DNA of 64,000 bases from contig CAZAEZ010000030.1 in the NCBI GenBank assembly GCA_964484205.1, positions 1 to 64,000 on the forward strand. Direction: 5' to 3'. Numbering within the stretch: position 1 is the stretch's first letter; every line of letters begins with the position of its first letter. Origin of the DNA: M3007 sp964484205. GTDB lineage: Bacteria; Bacteroidota; Bacteroidia; Chitinophagales; Saprospiraceae. The position numbers and the translations under genes were made by a program. The notes beneath the pieces are model-generated. The model did no database searches. It saw only the letters and a program-made list of their open reading frames with translations, and was not told where the DNA came from. Below, in pieces: positions 45,401 through 54,525 of the stretch.

Positions 45401-47726
45401 AGTATTATCGTATCAATGGAGTGACCCGGCCGGGCAAACTACGGCGACTGCATCCAACCTGCCAGCCGGCAACTACTCGGTGACCATTTCCGATCAAAAC
45501 GGGTGTCAGCTAAGTCTGCAAACGACTGTGCCCGCGCCTCCTGCCATTTCACTCACCCTGGACCATACAGATGCCCTCTGCTACGGCACGGCAAGCGGAA
45601 ACGCTTCGGCTGCTGCATCCGGGGGTGCCGGAAATTTCACTTTTCAATGGAGCGATCCGGGCAGCCAAACGGGCATGACTGCCCAAAACCTAAGTGCCGG
45701 AACCTATACCGTGACGGCTACCGACGGCAATGGTTGTACTGCCGTAAACACGGTACTGATTGCCCAGCCGGAAGCACTCGACCTGGTTACCGTTCCGACA
45801 ATGGCTACCTGTTTTGGTCTTGCCGATGGGGCAATAATCACACAGGTGCAGGGCGGCACGGCGCCTTTGAGTTATCTCTGGAGTTCCGGGGAAACCGGAT
45901 CCGGCATTTCCAATAAAACCGCCGGTGACTACACCGTTATGGTGACCGATGCCGCTGGTTGCACCGCCGAGTCCTCCGCAACCATAACATCTCCGGATGC
46001 ACTGCTCGTAGATGTTGTTGCACAAAATATTGCCTGTTTTGGCGCAGCCACAGGATCTGCAAAACTGAATCTCAGCGGTGGTACCGGGGCCTACACTGTT
46101 TTATGGAATGGACCCAATAGTTTTGTTGCAACCGGCCCGGAAGTAAATAACCTGACTGCCGGAAACTTCAGCGCGACCGTAACCGATGCTGCAGGCTGCA
46201 CGTTGGTTCAATCTGTTTCATTAACAGCACCTGCTGCTGCCCTTGAAATCAGTCTGCCGGCTCTAGGCGATACCATTTGTTTCGGAGCAAGTAACGGAAG
46301 TGCCACTGTATTGCCCTCCGGTGGAACGCCGCCCTATTTGTACTTGTGGAGTCCCAATAATCAAACCTCGGCCACTGTTACTGGCTTGAGCGCGGGTTTG
46401 TACCGGGTGTCTGTTACGGATGCAAAAAATTGCATTGCGATCGATTCCGTTTTTATCCCCCAGAAGGAATCAATGACTGTTCAGGTGCAGGGTGGAACTA
46501 CCGATTGTTTCGGGGTAAATACCGGCACGGCGCACGTCACGGCTGTTTTTTACGGAACAATCCCGGCGAACTTGAACCAGTTCTCCTGGCAATGGAATAC
46601 CACCCCTGTCCAAACAGGCCAGCAAGCAACTGGCCTACAGGCCGGGCAAACGTACACCGTCACGGTGACAGACCAGTTGGGCTGCAGCGCTGCGGTCAGC
46701 ATCACCCTTGATCAACCAAGTAGTCTGGGCGTTGAATTTCTACCAATGGCAGTCCTGTGTTTTGGAGACAGTTCCGGGCAGGTACAGGCAATCCCTTCAG
46801 GCGGCACACCACCCTACCAGTTTTCATGGTCGACGGGTGCCCATACCAAGGCCGTTCAGAACCTGCCCGCCGGGATTTATCAACTTACCCTGACAGACGG
46901 TAACGGCTGCACCATCGTCGATTCTGTTATGATCGGGCAGCCTAACCCCCTGATCGGCACATCCAGCAAACGGGATATCGGGTGCCTTGACGAGTCCAAT
47001 GGCGAAATTTTGCTCGCGGGAAGCGGCGGCACACCACCCTACCGCTACGCCCTCAATGGAGGAAACTGGACCGGATCTCCCAGGCAAGCAGGGCTGCAAG
47101 CCGGCTTATTCGTACCCCGTATCCAGGACAAAAACGGTTGCATCGTGGAATTGCCCCCGGTGGAAATCGTACAGCACGACCCGGTTTTGGTAGACCTGGG
47201 GCCTTCCATCACAATTACTTATGGCGAAAGCACGCAACTCATGGCGGAGGTGTCGAACGCCGTGTCCCCGGTCCAATATAGTTGGAATGCCGCCGACAGC
47301 CTTTGGCTAAGTTGTTTGGATTGCCCGGGGCCCTTTGTCGACGGGTTGGAGTTTGCCCACTGGTTTGAAGTGCAAGTGGTGGATTCCCTGGGCTGCAGCG
47401 CTTCGAGCCGGATTCTGATAACCGTTGAAAAAGTGCGAAAAGTGTTTGTCCCAACGGGCTTTTCTCCAAATGGGGACGGCGCCAACGACCTGCTTTTGGT
47501 ACACGGGCAACAATCAACCCGGGTTGTAACTTTTCAGATATTTGACCGTTGGGGAGAATTGTTGTACCAAAACGGCGGGTTTCAACTGAACGACCCGAAT
47601 GCAGGTTGGGATGGCACATTCCGGGGAGAGCCGGTTAACCCGGGTGTTTATGTTTGGGTGCTTGAAGTGGAATACCGCGATGGCGTGCGGGAAATATTTC
47701 GGGGCAGTACCAGTTTGTTGCGATAA
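42495..47726 (+). CDS. Giant T9SS type B adhesin: choice-of-anchor L, P-domain, 11 SprB-type repeats
   Basis: 1743 residues from ATG at 42495 (an in-frame ATG at 42462 is possible). Signal peptide ends CALPAQ. Domains in order: choice-of-anchor L (about 30-280, with SIGLERGIIMTTGRSE and FVFASEEYPEFGCSNFND); a Calx-beta-like segment (about 290-385); a proprotein-convertase-type P domain (about 420-570, DLDVYLVSPGGQFLELM ... NGAWKLQLKDDG); a fibronectin-III-like unit; then eleven SprB-type repeats (nucleotides about 44650-47190) with CFGxxxGxA starts and YTVTVTDxxGC ends. A gliding-motility C-terminal domain (VFVPTGFSPNGDGANDLL) closes it. Likely a surface adhesin exported by T9SS. Confidence 0.94.
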   Translation: MLQKRLACTCNPLFLIALFIFPVCALPAQSLQVTNANTAPFTPENLISNIFLGDGVEVTNITYNGQAISVGYFTGGQQSIGLERGIIMTTGRSETGNPLLNEHGSNEPGDAFANNIVNGFFPGADPDLGPLASGALYDIGRYTITFVPTSDTLRFRYVFASEEYPEFGCSNFNDIFGFFIQGPNYPTPTNIALIPGTGLPVSINNIHPVNPTNTNCTAQNEQYFVDNDGTNKPPVYDGFTRVFTAEAIVVPCETYTIKLAIADVGDPNYDSGVFLEAKSFGTGALRAALNTPSLDGTITEGCSAGSLTFRLPAPATEDYPIDFNILGNAVNGVDYQTIPANLVIPAGQQEIVIPIVAFEDGLSETGEFLAIDVRRDPCNRDTIQIVLRDNSLKPPDQLQDTSYCVGAQAITLNGTLPVPQPPPPSFSNSQDFSINPVNTTITSPITVFGVIPPILQPGMIRSVCLNISHNWVDDLDVYLVSPGGQFLELMTDCGADGKNFTNTCFTLAATNPIGQSTKLDAPFTGNWQPEGPWSDLWSGAYPVNGAWKLQLKDDGNGFVGTLNDWTITFEPLYEIKYLWSPTTGLSCADCPAPLAQPDVPTTYRLLAVDSYGCALEDSVQVNVLEPLEAPVVSCAGFTNNSITFSWPDIAGATGYQVNVNGTGWIAPTGLNTHLVGGLGPGTLVTLEVQATNNPDLNCPGAIDTAFCVNCDQPNVVPQVTGETCAGLANGSVVLSTDNVNPPYTFDLGSQQNSTGVFNNLAPGNYAATVTDNSGCFTVLPFSVNGAPNLEVQLESTNITCFGGDNGTATANALGGTGMLGYQWNDPAAQNLAGAVNLSAGTYTVTVTDLNGCSTTASTTLSQPPDMQVSVTSWLTKCFGDSTGQAVAGVDGGIPPYNFIWSDGQFGAVATNLAAGNYTVTVTDAAGCAKTSFALIGSPPPLSATIDSLAATCANLSNGSVSVTAQGGSGVLSYQWSDPAGQTTATASNLPAGNYSVTISDQNGCQLSLQTTVPAPPAISLTLDHTDALCYGTASGNASAAASGGAGNFTFQWSDPGSQTGMTAQNLSAGTYTVTATDGNGCTAVNTVLIAQPEALDLVTVPTMATCFGLADGAIITQVQGGTAPLSYLWSSGETGSGISNKTAGDYTVMVTDAAGCTAESSATITSPDALLVDVVAQNIACFGAATGSAKLNLSGGTGAYTVLWNGPNSFVATGPEVNNLTAGNFSATVTDAAGCTLVQSVSLTAPAAALEISLPALGDTICFGASNGSATVLPSGGTPPYLYLWSPNNQTSATVTGLSAGLYRVSVTDAKNCIAIDSVFIPQKESMTVQVQGGTTDCFGVNTGTAHVTAVFYGTIPANLNQFSWQWNTTPVQTGQQATGLQAGQTYTVTVTDQLGCSAAVSITLDQPSSLGVEFLPMAVLCFGDSSGQVQAIPSGGTPPYQFSWSTGAHTKAVQNLPAGIYQLTLTDGNGCTIVDSVMIGQPNPLIGTSSKRDIGCLDESNGEILLAGSGGTPPYRYALNGGNWTGSPRQAGLQAGLFVPRIQDKNGCIVELPPVEIVQHDPVLVDLGPSITITYGESTQLMAEVSNAVSPVQYSWNAADSLWLSCLDCPGPFVDGLEFAHWFEVQVVDSLGCSASSRILITVEKVRKVFVPTGFSPNGDGANDLLLVHGQQSTRVVTFQIFDRWGELLYQNGGFQLNDPNAGWDGTFRGEPVNPGVYVWVLEVEYRDGVREIFRGSTSLLR

Positions 47727-47745
47727 CTGTTGCGGTGCTTAAAAA

Positions 47746-49164
47746 TCATTTCCCCCGACCTTGCAGAAGCACCAGGGCAGTATAAAACATGATTTTAAAA
47801 TCCAGTGCCAGCGACATGTTTTCGATGTAAAGCAGATCAAATTTCAAACGCTGCAACATTTCCGGTACCGTGGACGCATAGCCGTATTTCACCTGCCCCC
47901 AGGATGTAATTCCCGGACGCACCTTCAACAGGTGCCGGTAATGTGGATTTTGCGCAACAATTTGATCGATGAAATGCCTGCGCTCCGGGCGCGGCCCGAC
48001 CAGCGACATATCGCCACGTAGCACGTTCCAGAAATTCGGAATTTCATCCAACCGCCACTTGCGCATAATGCTGCCCCAGGGGGTACACCGCGGGTCATTT
48101 TCCTGAGACAACTGCGGGCCGGCCTTTTCCGCATCCGTATACATCGAGCGAAATTTGAAAATGGTAAATGGCCGCCCATGCAGCCCAAGGCGTTCCTGTT
48201 GAAAAAAGACAGGTCCCGGTGATGCCAAGCGCACCCGGATCGCAATATAGACGAGGAGCGGCGACAGGAGGAGCAACACCACCAGACTTACAGAAACGTC
48301 GATCACCCGCTTGAGAACCCGCTGCCATTTCGGCATCAATTCCTGGCGAATTTCAATCAGCACCGCGCCGTACACATGGTTCATTTTTACCGTGCCCAAC
48401 AGAATATCGTACATATCGGGGATGATCTTGATCAATACCGAATCACCAAAATCGAAGAGCGTGTTCAGAATGTCCCGCAGCAGATTGTGTTCCGAGGTTT
48501 CAATGGCAATAATGACCTCCTCTACCTGATGTGTTACGATGACTTCGGAAATATTTTGCAAGGCGCCCAACCTGGTCAAATGCGAGTCGAGCAGTTGGCT
48601 GGAATTGTTGGTGTCGATATACCCGACAAATTTATTGCCCAGGCTCTTCTGCCTCCCGCTGATGTCCAGATACAAATCCAGCGCATTTTGATTTCCGCCG
48701 ACCAGCAGGGTATTAAAAGCAACTTTTCCGGCTTTGAGCCTGCGGCTCGCGCGGGTCAGTAAGATCATCCGTGCAGTGGCCGTTCCCAGAAAATGCAAGG
48801 CAAACAAGGTGCAAAAAGACTGGTAGTACGTCCGGTAGTCCCGCACCACATCGTCGAGGATCAGGGTAAAAAACAAAAACAGGATGCCGAGAAAAGAAAG
48901 AAAAAATGTACGGCTGAGGGTAGCCAGCCTGGAAAGCCGGTAAATATCCACGTAGTGGTCAAAAATGGCGTAAAGCAAGATCCATCCGGTGGGTACGATC
49001 AGGGCGCCGAGAAAAAGGTTGGGGTCATTCAGCACATCCCAATCCAGCGGGACGCCCTCCATTTTTTTCCGGTAAAAAAAGAACAGGACCCAAGCCAGCA
49101 TGGCCATCACAAAATCGGCCACACCGTAAAAAAAGGTATCGCGTTGACGTTTAGCGCGGGACAA
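47746..49164 (-). CDS. Exopolysaccharide polyprenyl glycosylphosphotransferase (bacterial sugar transferase)
   Basis: 472 residues with a TTG start at 49164. Four N-terminal transmembrane helices, a CoA-binding-like middle domain (VAFNTLLVGGNQNALDLYL), a fifth helix (VIDVSVSLVVLLLLSPLL), and the catalytic domain with KFRSMYTDAE, RKWRLDEIPNFWNVLRGDM and SLVGPRPE. It transfers a hexose-1-phosphate to undecaprenyl phosphate to start exopolysaccharide or O-antigen synthesis. No other polysaccharide genes adjoin it, so it is an orphan initiator. Confidence 0.94.
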   Translation of the reverse strand: MSRAKRQRDTFFYGVADFVMAMLAWVLFFFYRKKMEGVPLDWDVLNDPNLFLGALIVPTGWILLYAIFDHYVDIYRLSRLATLSRTFFLSFLGILFLFFTLILDDVVRDYRTYYQSFCTLFALHFLGTATARMILLTRASRRLKAGKVAFNTLLVGGNQNALDLYLDISGRQKSLGNKFVGYIDTNNSSQLLDSHLTRLGALQNISEVIVTHQVEEVIIAIETSEHNLLRDILNTLFDFGDSVLIKIIPDMYDILLGTVKMNHVYGAVLIEIRQELMPKWQRVLKRVIDVSVSLVVLLLLSPLLVYIAIRVRLASPGPVFFQQERLGLHGRPFTIFKFRSMYTDAEKAGPQLSQENDPRCTPWGSIMRKWRLDEIPNFWNVLRGDMSLVGPRPERRHFIDQIVAQNPHYRHLLKVRPGITSWGQVKYGYASTVPEMLQRLKFDLLYIENMSLALDFKIMFYTALVLLQGRGK

Positions 49165-49196
49165 AGTTGGATTCGTTGGTTAAGTGAAAGCAGGTG

Positions 49197-50063
49197 TTAG
49201 AAATAAACCAGGCGAATATTATCCAGGTATACGTTGCCGCTGGTTTGCTCCGGCGTTCCGGTGGTCCCGGTTTGCAGGGCCACCCGGAAAAACAAACGGT
49301 AATTAACCTGTTGCAGGCTTACCAGAAAATCGGTGAGGTTAAAGTACGTTTTGTTCCAGTTTTCGGAAGGGAGAAATTGGAAAACCGGTTGGGCAAGCTC
49401 ATTGGAACCGCTCCCGTCATTGCCCAACAGCCACAATTCAAAGAGGATATCGTTCCGGTAGTGCATTTCCAGCCAAACCTGGCGGCCACCGGCTGAGGGC
49501 AGGTTTTCAACTTCTTCGGTTGCAATTTCGATGACTGCATGCGCCGTGTCGACTCCAAGATAAACAGAGCGGCCTTCGAATGCCCCGTCCGGGGTGATGA
49601 TAAAAGAAGTTGCCGTGTCGGCGTCCCGGTTTTCCAACACGATGCTGGTGGAATTGAACGATGCGCGCTCCACCGACCAGGGGAAAATGGCATTCGGAAA
49701 ATATTTTGTGTTCGGCTGAAGGTTGCTTGTTTGTGCAGGGCTTAGCGTCACCGTGGTTTTATACGACTCCAGAAATGGGTACAAGCCGGGCGTTTGGACA
49801 ATCCCGTTTTCCTTCACTCCGGGGAACAACTCAATCGTCACATCGCCATCTGCAAGAATAGGCACCGTAGCAGGCAAGGAATAGCCGCCCAAAAATTCAT
49901 CATTCACATAAAGCCAGCCATCGGTAATTTTTTGCCAACCGGCCCCACCCAGGGCATCCACTGTGAACGGTTCAATTTTCAAATAGGCCGGCAATGCTTC
50001 CTCTTCATTTTTACAGGAACTGATCAACAAGACCAGGAACAGCCCAGGCAAGTATTGCTTCAT
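49197..50063 (-). CDS. Putative surface lipoprotein, function unknown
   Basis: 288 residues. Lipoprotein signal 1-17 ending LLISSC, followed by KNEEEA, an acidic stretch of the kind that can mark surface export of Bacteroidota lipoproteins. The body is beta-rich; the N-terminal part has a PEGA-like strand pattern (GWLYVNDEFLGGYSLPATVPIL) and the C-terminal part has jelly-roll-like strands ending GNVYLDNIRLVYF, as in carbohydrate-binding modules. No firm family. It lies 32 bases after the der stop on the same strand. Confidence 0.75.
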   Translation of the reverse strand: MKQYLPGLFLVLLISSCKNEEEALPAYLKIEPFTVDALGGAGWQKITDGWLYVNDEFLGGYSLPATVPILADGDVTIELFPGVKENGIVQTPGLYPFLESYKTTVTLSPAQTSNLQPNTKYFPNAIFPWSVERASFNSTSIVLENRDADTATSFIITPDGAFEGRSVYLGVDTAHAVIEIATEEVENLPSAGGRQVWLEMHYRNDILFELWLLGNDGSGSNELAQPVFQFLPSENWNKTYFNLTDFLVSLQQVNYRLFFRVALQTGTTGTPEQTSGNVYLDNIRLVYF

Positions 50064-50095
50064 GTTTACTTATGTTGGTTAAGAATTTCAGGATA

Positions 50096-51397
50096 CTATT
50101 TCGAGCGCATGTACAATTCAATAGGCACTCCCGTAAAATTGTAATGCGTGCGTAATTGATTTTCTAAAAACTGCTTGTAGGAATCGCGCACCCAGTTTGG
50201 GTTGTTTACAAAAAAGGCAAAGGAGGGGTAATGCGTTGGAATTTGGGTGATGTATTTGAATTTTGGATACCGGCCTTTTACGGAAGGCGGCGGAGTGGTT
50301 TCGATTATTTCCAGCATCAGCTCGTTTAATTTTGAGGTTTGAATTTTGCGCGTTCGGTTTTCATAAACCTGAAGCGCTACTTCAATTGCCTGAAAAATAC
50401 GTTGTTTCTCAATGGCCGAAATAAACAAAACCGGCACGTCGCTGAACGGAGCGATCCGTTTTTTTATGGCCGCCTCGTAGTCGCGCGCCGTATTGGTTTC
50501 TTTTTCTACCAAATCCCATTTGTTTACCAGGATTACTATGCCTTTGTGACGCTTTTGCGCCAAACTCAGAATATTCAGATCCTGCGCTTCCAGGCCAAGT
50601 GTTGCATCCAGCACCAGCAGGCAAACATCGGCTTCCTCCACGGCCCGGATGGCACGCATGACAGAGTAAAATTCCAGGTCTTCTTCCACTTTGGTTTTCT
50701 TCCGGATGCCCGCGGTATCGATTAATAAAAACTCCTTGTCAAACTTTTTATAGGTCGAGTGAATCGGATCGCGGGTCGTACCGGCAATTGGTGTCACGAT
50801 ATTGCGCTCTTCCCCAAGCAAGGCATTTATTAGCGATGACTTCCCAACATTCGGCCGGCCGACAATAGCAAATTTGGGCAACTCGGTTTCCAGTATGGGT
50901 TCATCCTGAATATGCTCTACTACTGCATCGAGCAAGTCGCCGGTTCCGCTGCCACTGATGGATGCAATAAAATGGGTTTCTTCGAAGCCAAGGCTCCAAA
51001 ACTCATTGGCTTCCATCAAACTACGGTGATTGTCAACTTTGTTTACGACTAAAAAAACAGGTTTGTTAGACCGTCGCAACAGTTTGGCCAGTTCTTCATC
51101 CAGGTCCGTAACACCGGTTTGCGCATCGACCATAAACAGAATTACGGCAGCCTCCTGAATTGCAATGCGCGCCTGATCGCGAATAGCGGATTCAAAAACA
51201 TCCTGAGAACTTTGTACAAAACCGCCGGTATCCACCACCGTAAAGCGTTTGCCGTTCCATTCACAAAATCCATACTTGCGATCGCGGGTCACGCCGGAAA
51301 AATCGTCGGTGATTGCATCCCTGGAACCGACCATGCGGTTGTACAAGGTCGACTTGCCTACATTCGGTCGACCAACTATGGCAACGATATTTCCCAT
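50096..51397 (-). CDS. der: Ribosome biogenesis GTPase Der (EngA)
   Basis: 433 residues. Two tandem GTPase domains, each with its own P-loop: GRPNVGKSTL at residues ~9 and GRPNVGKSSL at ~180, with DTGG/DTAG switch motifs, NKVD and NKWD specificity motifs, and a C-terminal KH-like domain (about 350-433). Essential for 50S ribosome maturation. Confidence 0.97.
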   Translation of the reverse strand: MGNIVAIVGRPNVGKSTLYNRMVGSRDAITDDFSGVTRDRKYGFCEWNGKRFTVVDTGGFVQSSQDVFESAIRDQARIAIQEAAVILFMVDAQTGVTDLDEELAKLLRRSNKPVFLVVNKVDNHRSLMEANEFWSLGFEETHFIASISGSGTGDLLDAVVEHIQDEPILETELPKFAIVGRPNVGKSSLINALLGEERNIVTPIAGTTRDPIHSTYKKFDKEFLLIDTAGIRKKTKVEEDLEFYSVMRAIRAVEEADVCLLVLDATLGLEAQDLNILSLAQKRHKGIVILVNKWDLVEKETNTARDYEAAIKKRIAPFSDVPVLFISAIEKQRIFQAIEVALQVYENRTRKIQTSKLNELMLEIIETTPPPSVKGRYPKFKYITQIPTHYPSFAFFVNNPNWVRDSYKQFLENQLRTHYNFTGVPIELYMRSK

Positions 51398-51521
51398 TTT
51401 TGTGTAGCTGTTTGGGTGGGGCTGTTGGTTTGTGTACTTTTGTGTTTGTTATTTCCGCCTCAAAGGTAGAGTTTTCCCGCCAGTTCCTTATTTCCCCGCC
51501 AACACCAATTCAAAGAGCCGC

Positions 51522-52424
51522 ATGAGCAAGATCCTTTTTCGCGATCCAAATGTTACCATCTTTCAAAGTGCTTTGTTCCAGACCAATTCCACGGTCATCC
51601 GAACGGATGATGTTGTGCTTATTGTTGATCCCGCGTGGTTGCCTGAAGAAGTTATCCGGATTCGCGAATATGTCGATTCCATACGGGAAGACCGGGCCGT
51701 TTTTTTGATTTTTACCCATTCAGATTTTGACCATGTGATCGGGTACCGGGCGTTTCACAATGTGGACAAAGTTTTTATGAGTGAGGCCATGGCCGACAAC
51801 CCGAACAAAGAAGCGATTGTGGAACAAATGCGCGAGTTTGATCAACGGCATTATATCAAACGATCGTACCCGTTGGAATACCCGGAGGCAGATTTCAAGG
51901 TGTACCGGGATGGCGTTCAATACCGGCACCAAAGCACCAAAATGGCATTCTACCTTACTCCAGGCCATACGGCAGACAGCATGATGCTGGTTGTATGGCA
52001 ATTGGGATTATGCCTTGCAGGCGATTATTTGTCCAATATTGAATTTCCGTTCATTGACCACAACAGTGTAGCCTACGAACAAACCCTGGAAAAATTGCCC
52101 CACATCCATGATCGCAATTGGTTCACCCGGCTGATCCCCGGCCACGGAGATCCGGCCCTGACGATTGCCGATTGGTTGAAAAGACGCACGGAAAGCCTGG
52201 CATACATTTACGCCCTGCGCGAAAGCATTGCTACCGATACACCTTTTGATGCTAATTCCTTGTGGAGCCGCTACCATTTCCCGTTGCTTCAACTCAAATA
52301 CCACGAGGACAATATTGCCCGCATGCGGCGGGAATATGAAGAAGGGCTTTGGACCTGGAACCCCGACGTTGGGCTCGATATTCCGGACAATGTGCCATCC
52401 GGAGAAATTCCAAAGGAAAAATAG
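51522..52424 (+). CDS. MBL-fold metallo-hydrolase
   Basis: 300 residues from ATG at 51522; further upstream in-frame starts would add non-conserved residues over the probable promoter region. Metal-binding motifs are visible: FTHSDFDHVIGY (HxxxDH), TPGHTADSM, LAGDYLSN and IPGHGDP. The C-terminal ~90 residues are helical. Family members include glyoxalase II and many hydrolases; the substrate is unknown. Divergent from der and convergent with yebC. Confidence 0.9.
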   Translation: MSKILFRDPNVTIFQSALFQTNSTVIRTDDVVLIVDPAWLPEEVIRIREYVDSIREDRAVFLIFTHSDFDHVIGYRAFHNVDKVFMSEAMADNPNKEAIVEQMREFDQRHYIKRSYPLEYPEADFKVYRDGVQYRHQSTKMAFYLTPGHTADSMMLVVWQLGLCLAGDYLSNIEFPFIDHNSVAYEQTLEKLPHIHDRNWFTRLIPGHGDPALTIADWLKRRTESLAYIYALRESIATDTPFDANSLWSRYHFPLLQLKYHEDNIARMRREYEEGLWTWNPDVGLDIPDNVPSGEIPKEK

Positions 52425-52433
52425 GCCGCCGGT

Positions 52434-53150
52434 TTATTCCGACATATCCATGGTGTGGAATACATTCAGCACATCATCGTCCTCTTCGAGCCGGTCGATC
52501 AGCTTGATCATTTGCTCTACCTCGTCATCCTTTAATTTTTTCGCCAAGGTGGGAATCCACTCCGCCTGAGCGCTTGTTGGCTCGATCTGCCGTTCATCCA
52601 GTGCTTTTTGCATGGTTCCGAAATCGGCAAAGTCGGCGTACAGCACGGCCTCTTCATCTTCAAACTTGATTTCCTCCAGGCCGTGATCGATCAGATCCAG
52701 CTCCAGCATTTCCCAGTCCTGCCCTTCCGATTTTACTTTAAACACCGCTTTGTGGCTGAACAGGTAACTGACACTGCCAGAGACCCCAAGGGAACCACCT
52801 GCCCGGTCAAAGTACATCCGCACATTGGCCACCGTACGGGTCGGATTGTCTGTGGCTGTTTCCACCAGTACAGCGATACCAAACGGGCCATAGCCCTCGT
52901 ATACCACCTCCTGATAGTTTTCCGCATCCTTGCCCTCCGCCTTTTTAATGGCATTTTCGACGTTGGATTTTGGCATATTTGCCGCCCGGGCATTTTGAAT
53001 AGCCATGCGCAACCGCGGGTTGTAATCCGGGTTTGAGCCGCCGGATTTAACGGCAATGGCTATCTCCCGGCCGATCCGGGTAAACGTTTTGGCCATACCG
53101 GCCCAACGTTTAAATTTTCGTTCTTTTCGGAATTCAAACGCGCGTCCCAT
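52434..53150 (-). CDS. yebC: YebC/PmpR family DNA-binding/translation-related protein
   Basis: 238 residues from ATG at 53150 (MGRAFEFRKERKFKRW). Conserved segments TRIGREIAIAVKSGG, NPRLRMAIQNARAANMPKSNVENAI and YEGYGPFGIAVLVETATDN are diagnostic. YebC family members are described as transcription regulators and, more recently, as translation factors easing ribosome stalling. An upstream alternative start is not supported by conservation. Confidence 0.95.
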   Translation of the reverse strand: MGRAFEFRKERKFKRWAGMAKTFTRIGREIAIAVKSGGSNPDYNPRLRMAIQNARAANMPKSNVENAIKKAEGKDAENYQEVVYEGYGPFGIAVLVETATDNPTRTVANVRMYFDRAGGSLGVSGSVSYLFSHKAVFKVKSEGQDWEMLELDLIDHGLEEIKFEDEEAVLYADFADFGTMQKALDERQIEPTSAQAEWIPTLAKKLKDDEVEQMIKLIDRLEEDDDVLNVFHTMDMSE

Positions 53151-53294
53151 AATTGAATTAAGGTTGATCAAAAAAGCCCGCAAAAGTAGACAAATTCGAG
53201 ACAAGAAAAAAGGCGGATTCCCGCTGTTAAACGGGAAAAGTGTGCATTGAAACCCGCATCTTTGCCTTTCCTATAATTAATTGCCGTTTTATCT

Positions 53295-53909
53295 ATGAAA
53301 AATTTCTGCTCCCGTCTGTTAGTTTCCTTGTTAATCGTTCAGGCGCCAACTGTTTTTGCGCAAAAAAAAGTCTACATGTCAGACGCCGTCATCAGCACGG
53401 CAGACCAGATCGATTTCGCCTATAAAAGCACCGTAAAAAAAGCCGCCGGTAAAGATGCGCAGGCCATTGTCAAATTAATGGAATTCAGCCGGATTCTGGA
53501 CGGGGCGGAAGCCGTCGAACACGCCAGAACCATGCTGGAAATCATCCCTGTTGCCACCGACAAAACTGTGGCCGTAGCCATCCAGTACCTGAGTCCAAAA
53601 TTGAAAAAAGTGACCCTCGACCGCATGCAAAGTGCACAAAAGAAAACAGCAATCGAGGCACTTAAAAAACCGATAAAAAACTGGGCTCCACTGACTTGGG
53701 AGACGTTGAATAACCGCCCCCTGGTTTTTGACGATCCTGCAGCGGACAAAAAAATGATTGATCGGGATAACACGCCAGCCGCCGGCGCTAACGAAACTAA
53801 GCCCGAAAAGCAGTGGGATGAGGGCCCTTCAAACACCAAAAAACCGGCTGCACCGGTCCAGGCACCCAGCCCCAGCCAGCCGGCAAAAAAACAAAAAGGC
53901 GGCCAATAA
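53295..53909 (+). CDS. Uncharacterised exported protein with proline/lysine-rich tail
   Basis: 204 residues. Signal peptide about 1-22 (QAPTVFAQ). A helical domain (about 25-120) is followed by a low-complexity tail rich in Pro, Lys, Ala and Gln (KKPAAPVQAPSPSQPAKKQKGG). No family recognised. It precedes the adenosyltransferase gene by 42 bases. Confidence 0.75.
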   Translation: MKNFCSRLLVSLLIVQAPTVFAQKKVYMSDAVISTADQIDFAYKSTVKKAAGKDAQAIVKLMEFSRILDGAEAVEHARTMLEIIPVATDKTVAVAIQYLSPKLKKVTLDRMQSAQKKTAIEALKKPIKNWAPLTWETLNNRPLVFDDPAADKKMIDRDNTPAAGANETKPEKQWDEGPSNTKKPAAPVQAPSPSQPAKKQKGGQ

Positions 53910-53951
53910 CCCCGGCATAGCTAAACCCCGGCAGATCAGAAATTTGAAACA

Positions 53952-54512
53952 ATGTCCTTTCCAATTTATACAAAAACCGGCGACGCCGGCGAAACAGCCC
54001 TTTTTGGCGGCAGGCGGGTACTCAAAAGTCATTTACGGGTAGATGCCTACGGCACTGTTGACGAGTTAAATTCGTTCATCGGTTTACTGCACGATTCCCT
54101 GGAACAGGAGTCTATCCGGCAATTGCTGACCCAGGTGCAACACCGGCTGTTCTCCATCGGTGCCAACCTGGCATCCGATCCGAAAAATAACCCGGGCAAT
54201 GCCGATTTGGAAGCGAATGATCTCAAGATTTTAGAGGATGCAATGGATCAGATGGATAGTCAGTTACCCGAGCTGAAAAACTTCATACTGCCCGGTGGAT
54301 ATCCGACTGTTTCACTATGCCATGTATGCCGGACGGTTTGCCGCCGCGCCGAGCGGCTCATCGTGGCACTGCATCAGGAGGACCCCGTAGATGCCCTGGT
54401 TTTGCAGTATATGAACCGCTTGTCAGACTATTTTTTCATGCTTGCACGGTATTTGGGCAAGGAGGCCGGCGCACCCGAAATCCTGTGGGTAGCCCGGAAT
54501 AAAAACCAATAA
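53952..54512 (+). CDS. Cob(I)yrinic acid a,c-diamide adenosyltransferase, PduO type
   Basis: 186 residues. Conserved segments YTKTGDAGETALFGGRRVLK (ATP-binding N-terminus), RVDAYGTVDELNSFIGLL, and CHVCRTVCRRAERLIVAL. The enzyme transfers the adenosyl group of ATP to cob(I)alamin, making adenosylcobalamin for enzymes such as methylmalonyl-CoA mutase, which is not in this window. Length and motifs are complete. Confidence 0.95.
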   Translation: MSFPIYTKTGDAGETALFGGRRVLKSHLRVDAYGTVDELNSFIGLLHDSLEQESIRQLLTQVQHRLFSIGANLASDPKNNPGNADLEANDLKILEDAMDQMDSQLPELKNFILPGGYPTVSLCHVCRTVCRRAERLIVALHQEDPVDALVLQYMNRLSDYFFMLARYLGKEAGAPEILWVARNKNQ

Positions 54513-54525
54513 CAAGCCCCTGGAA

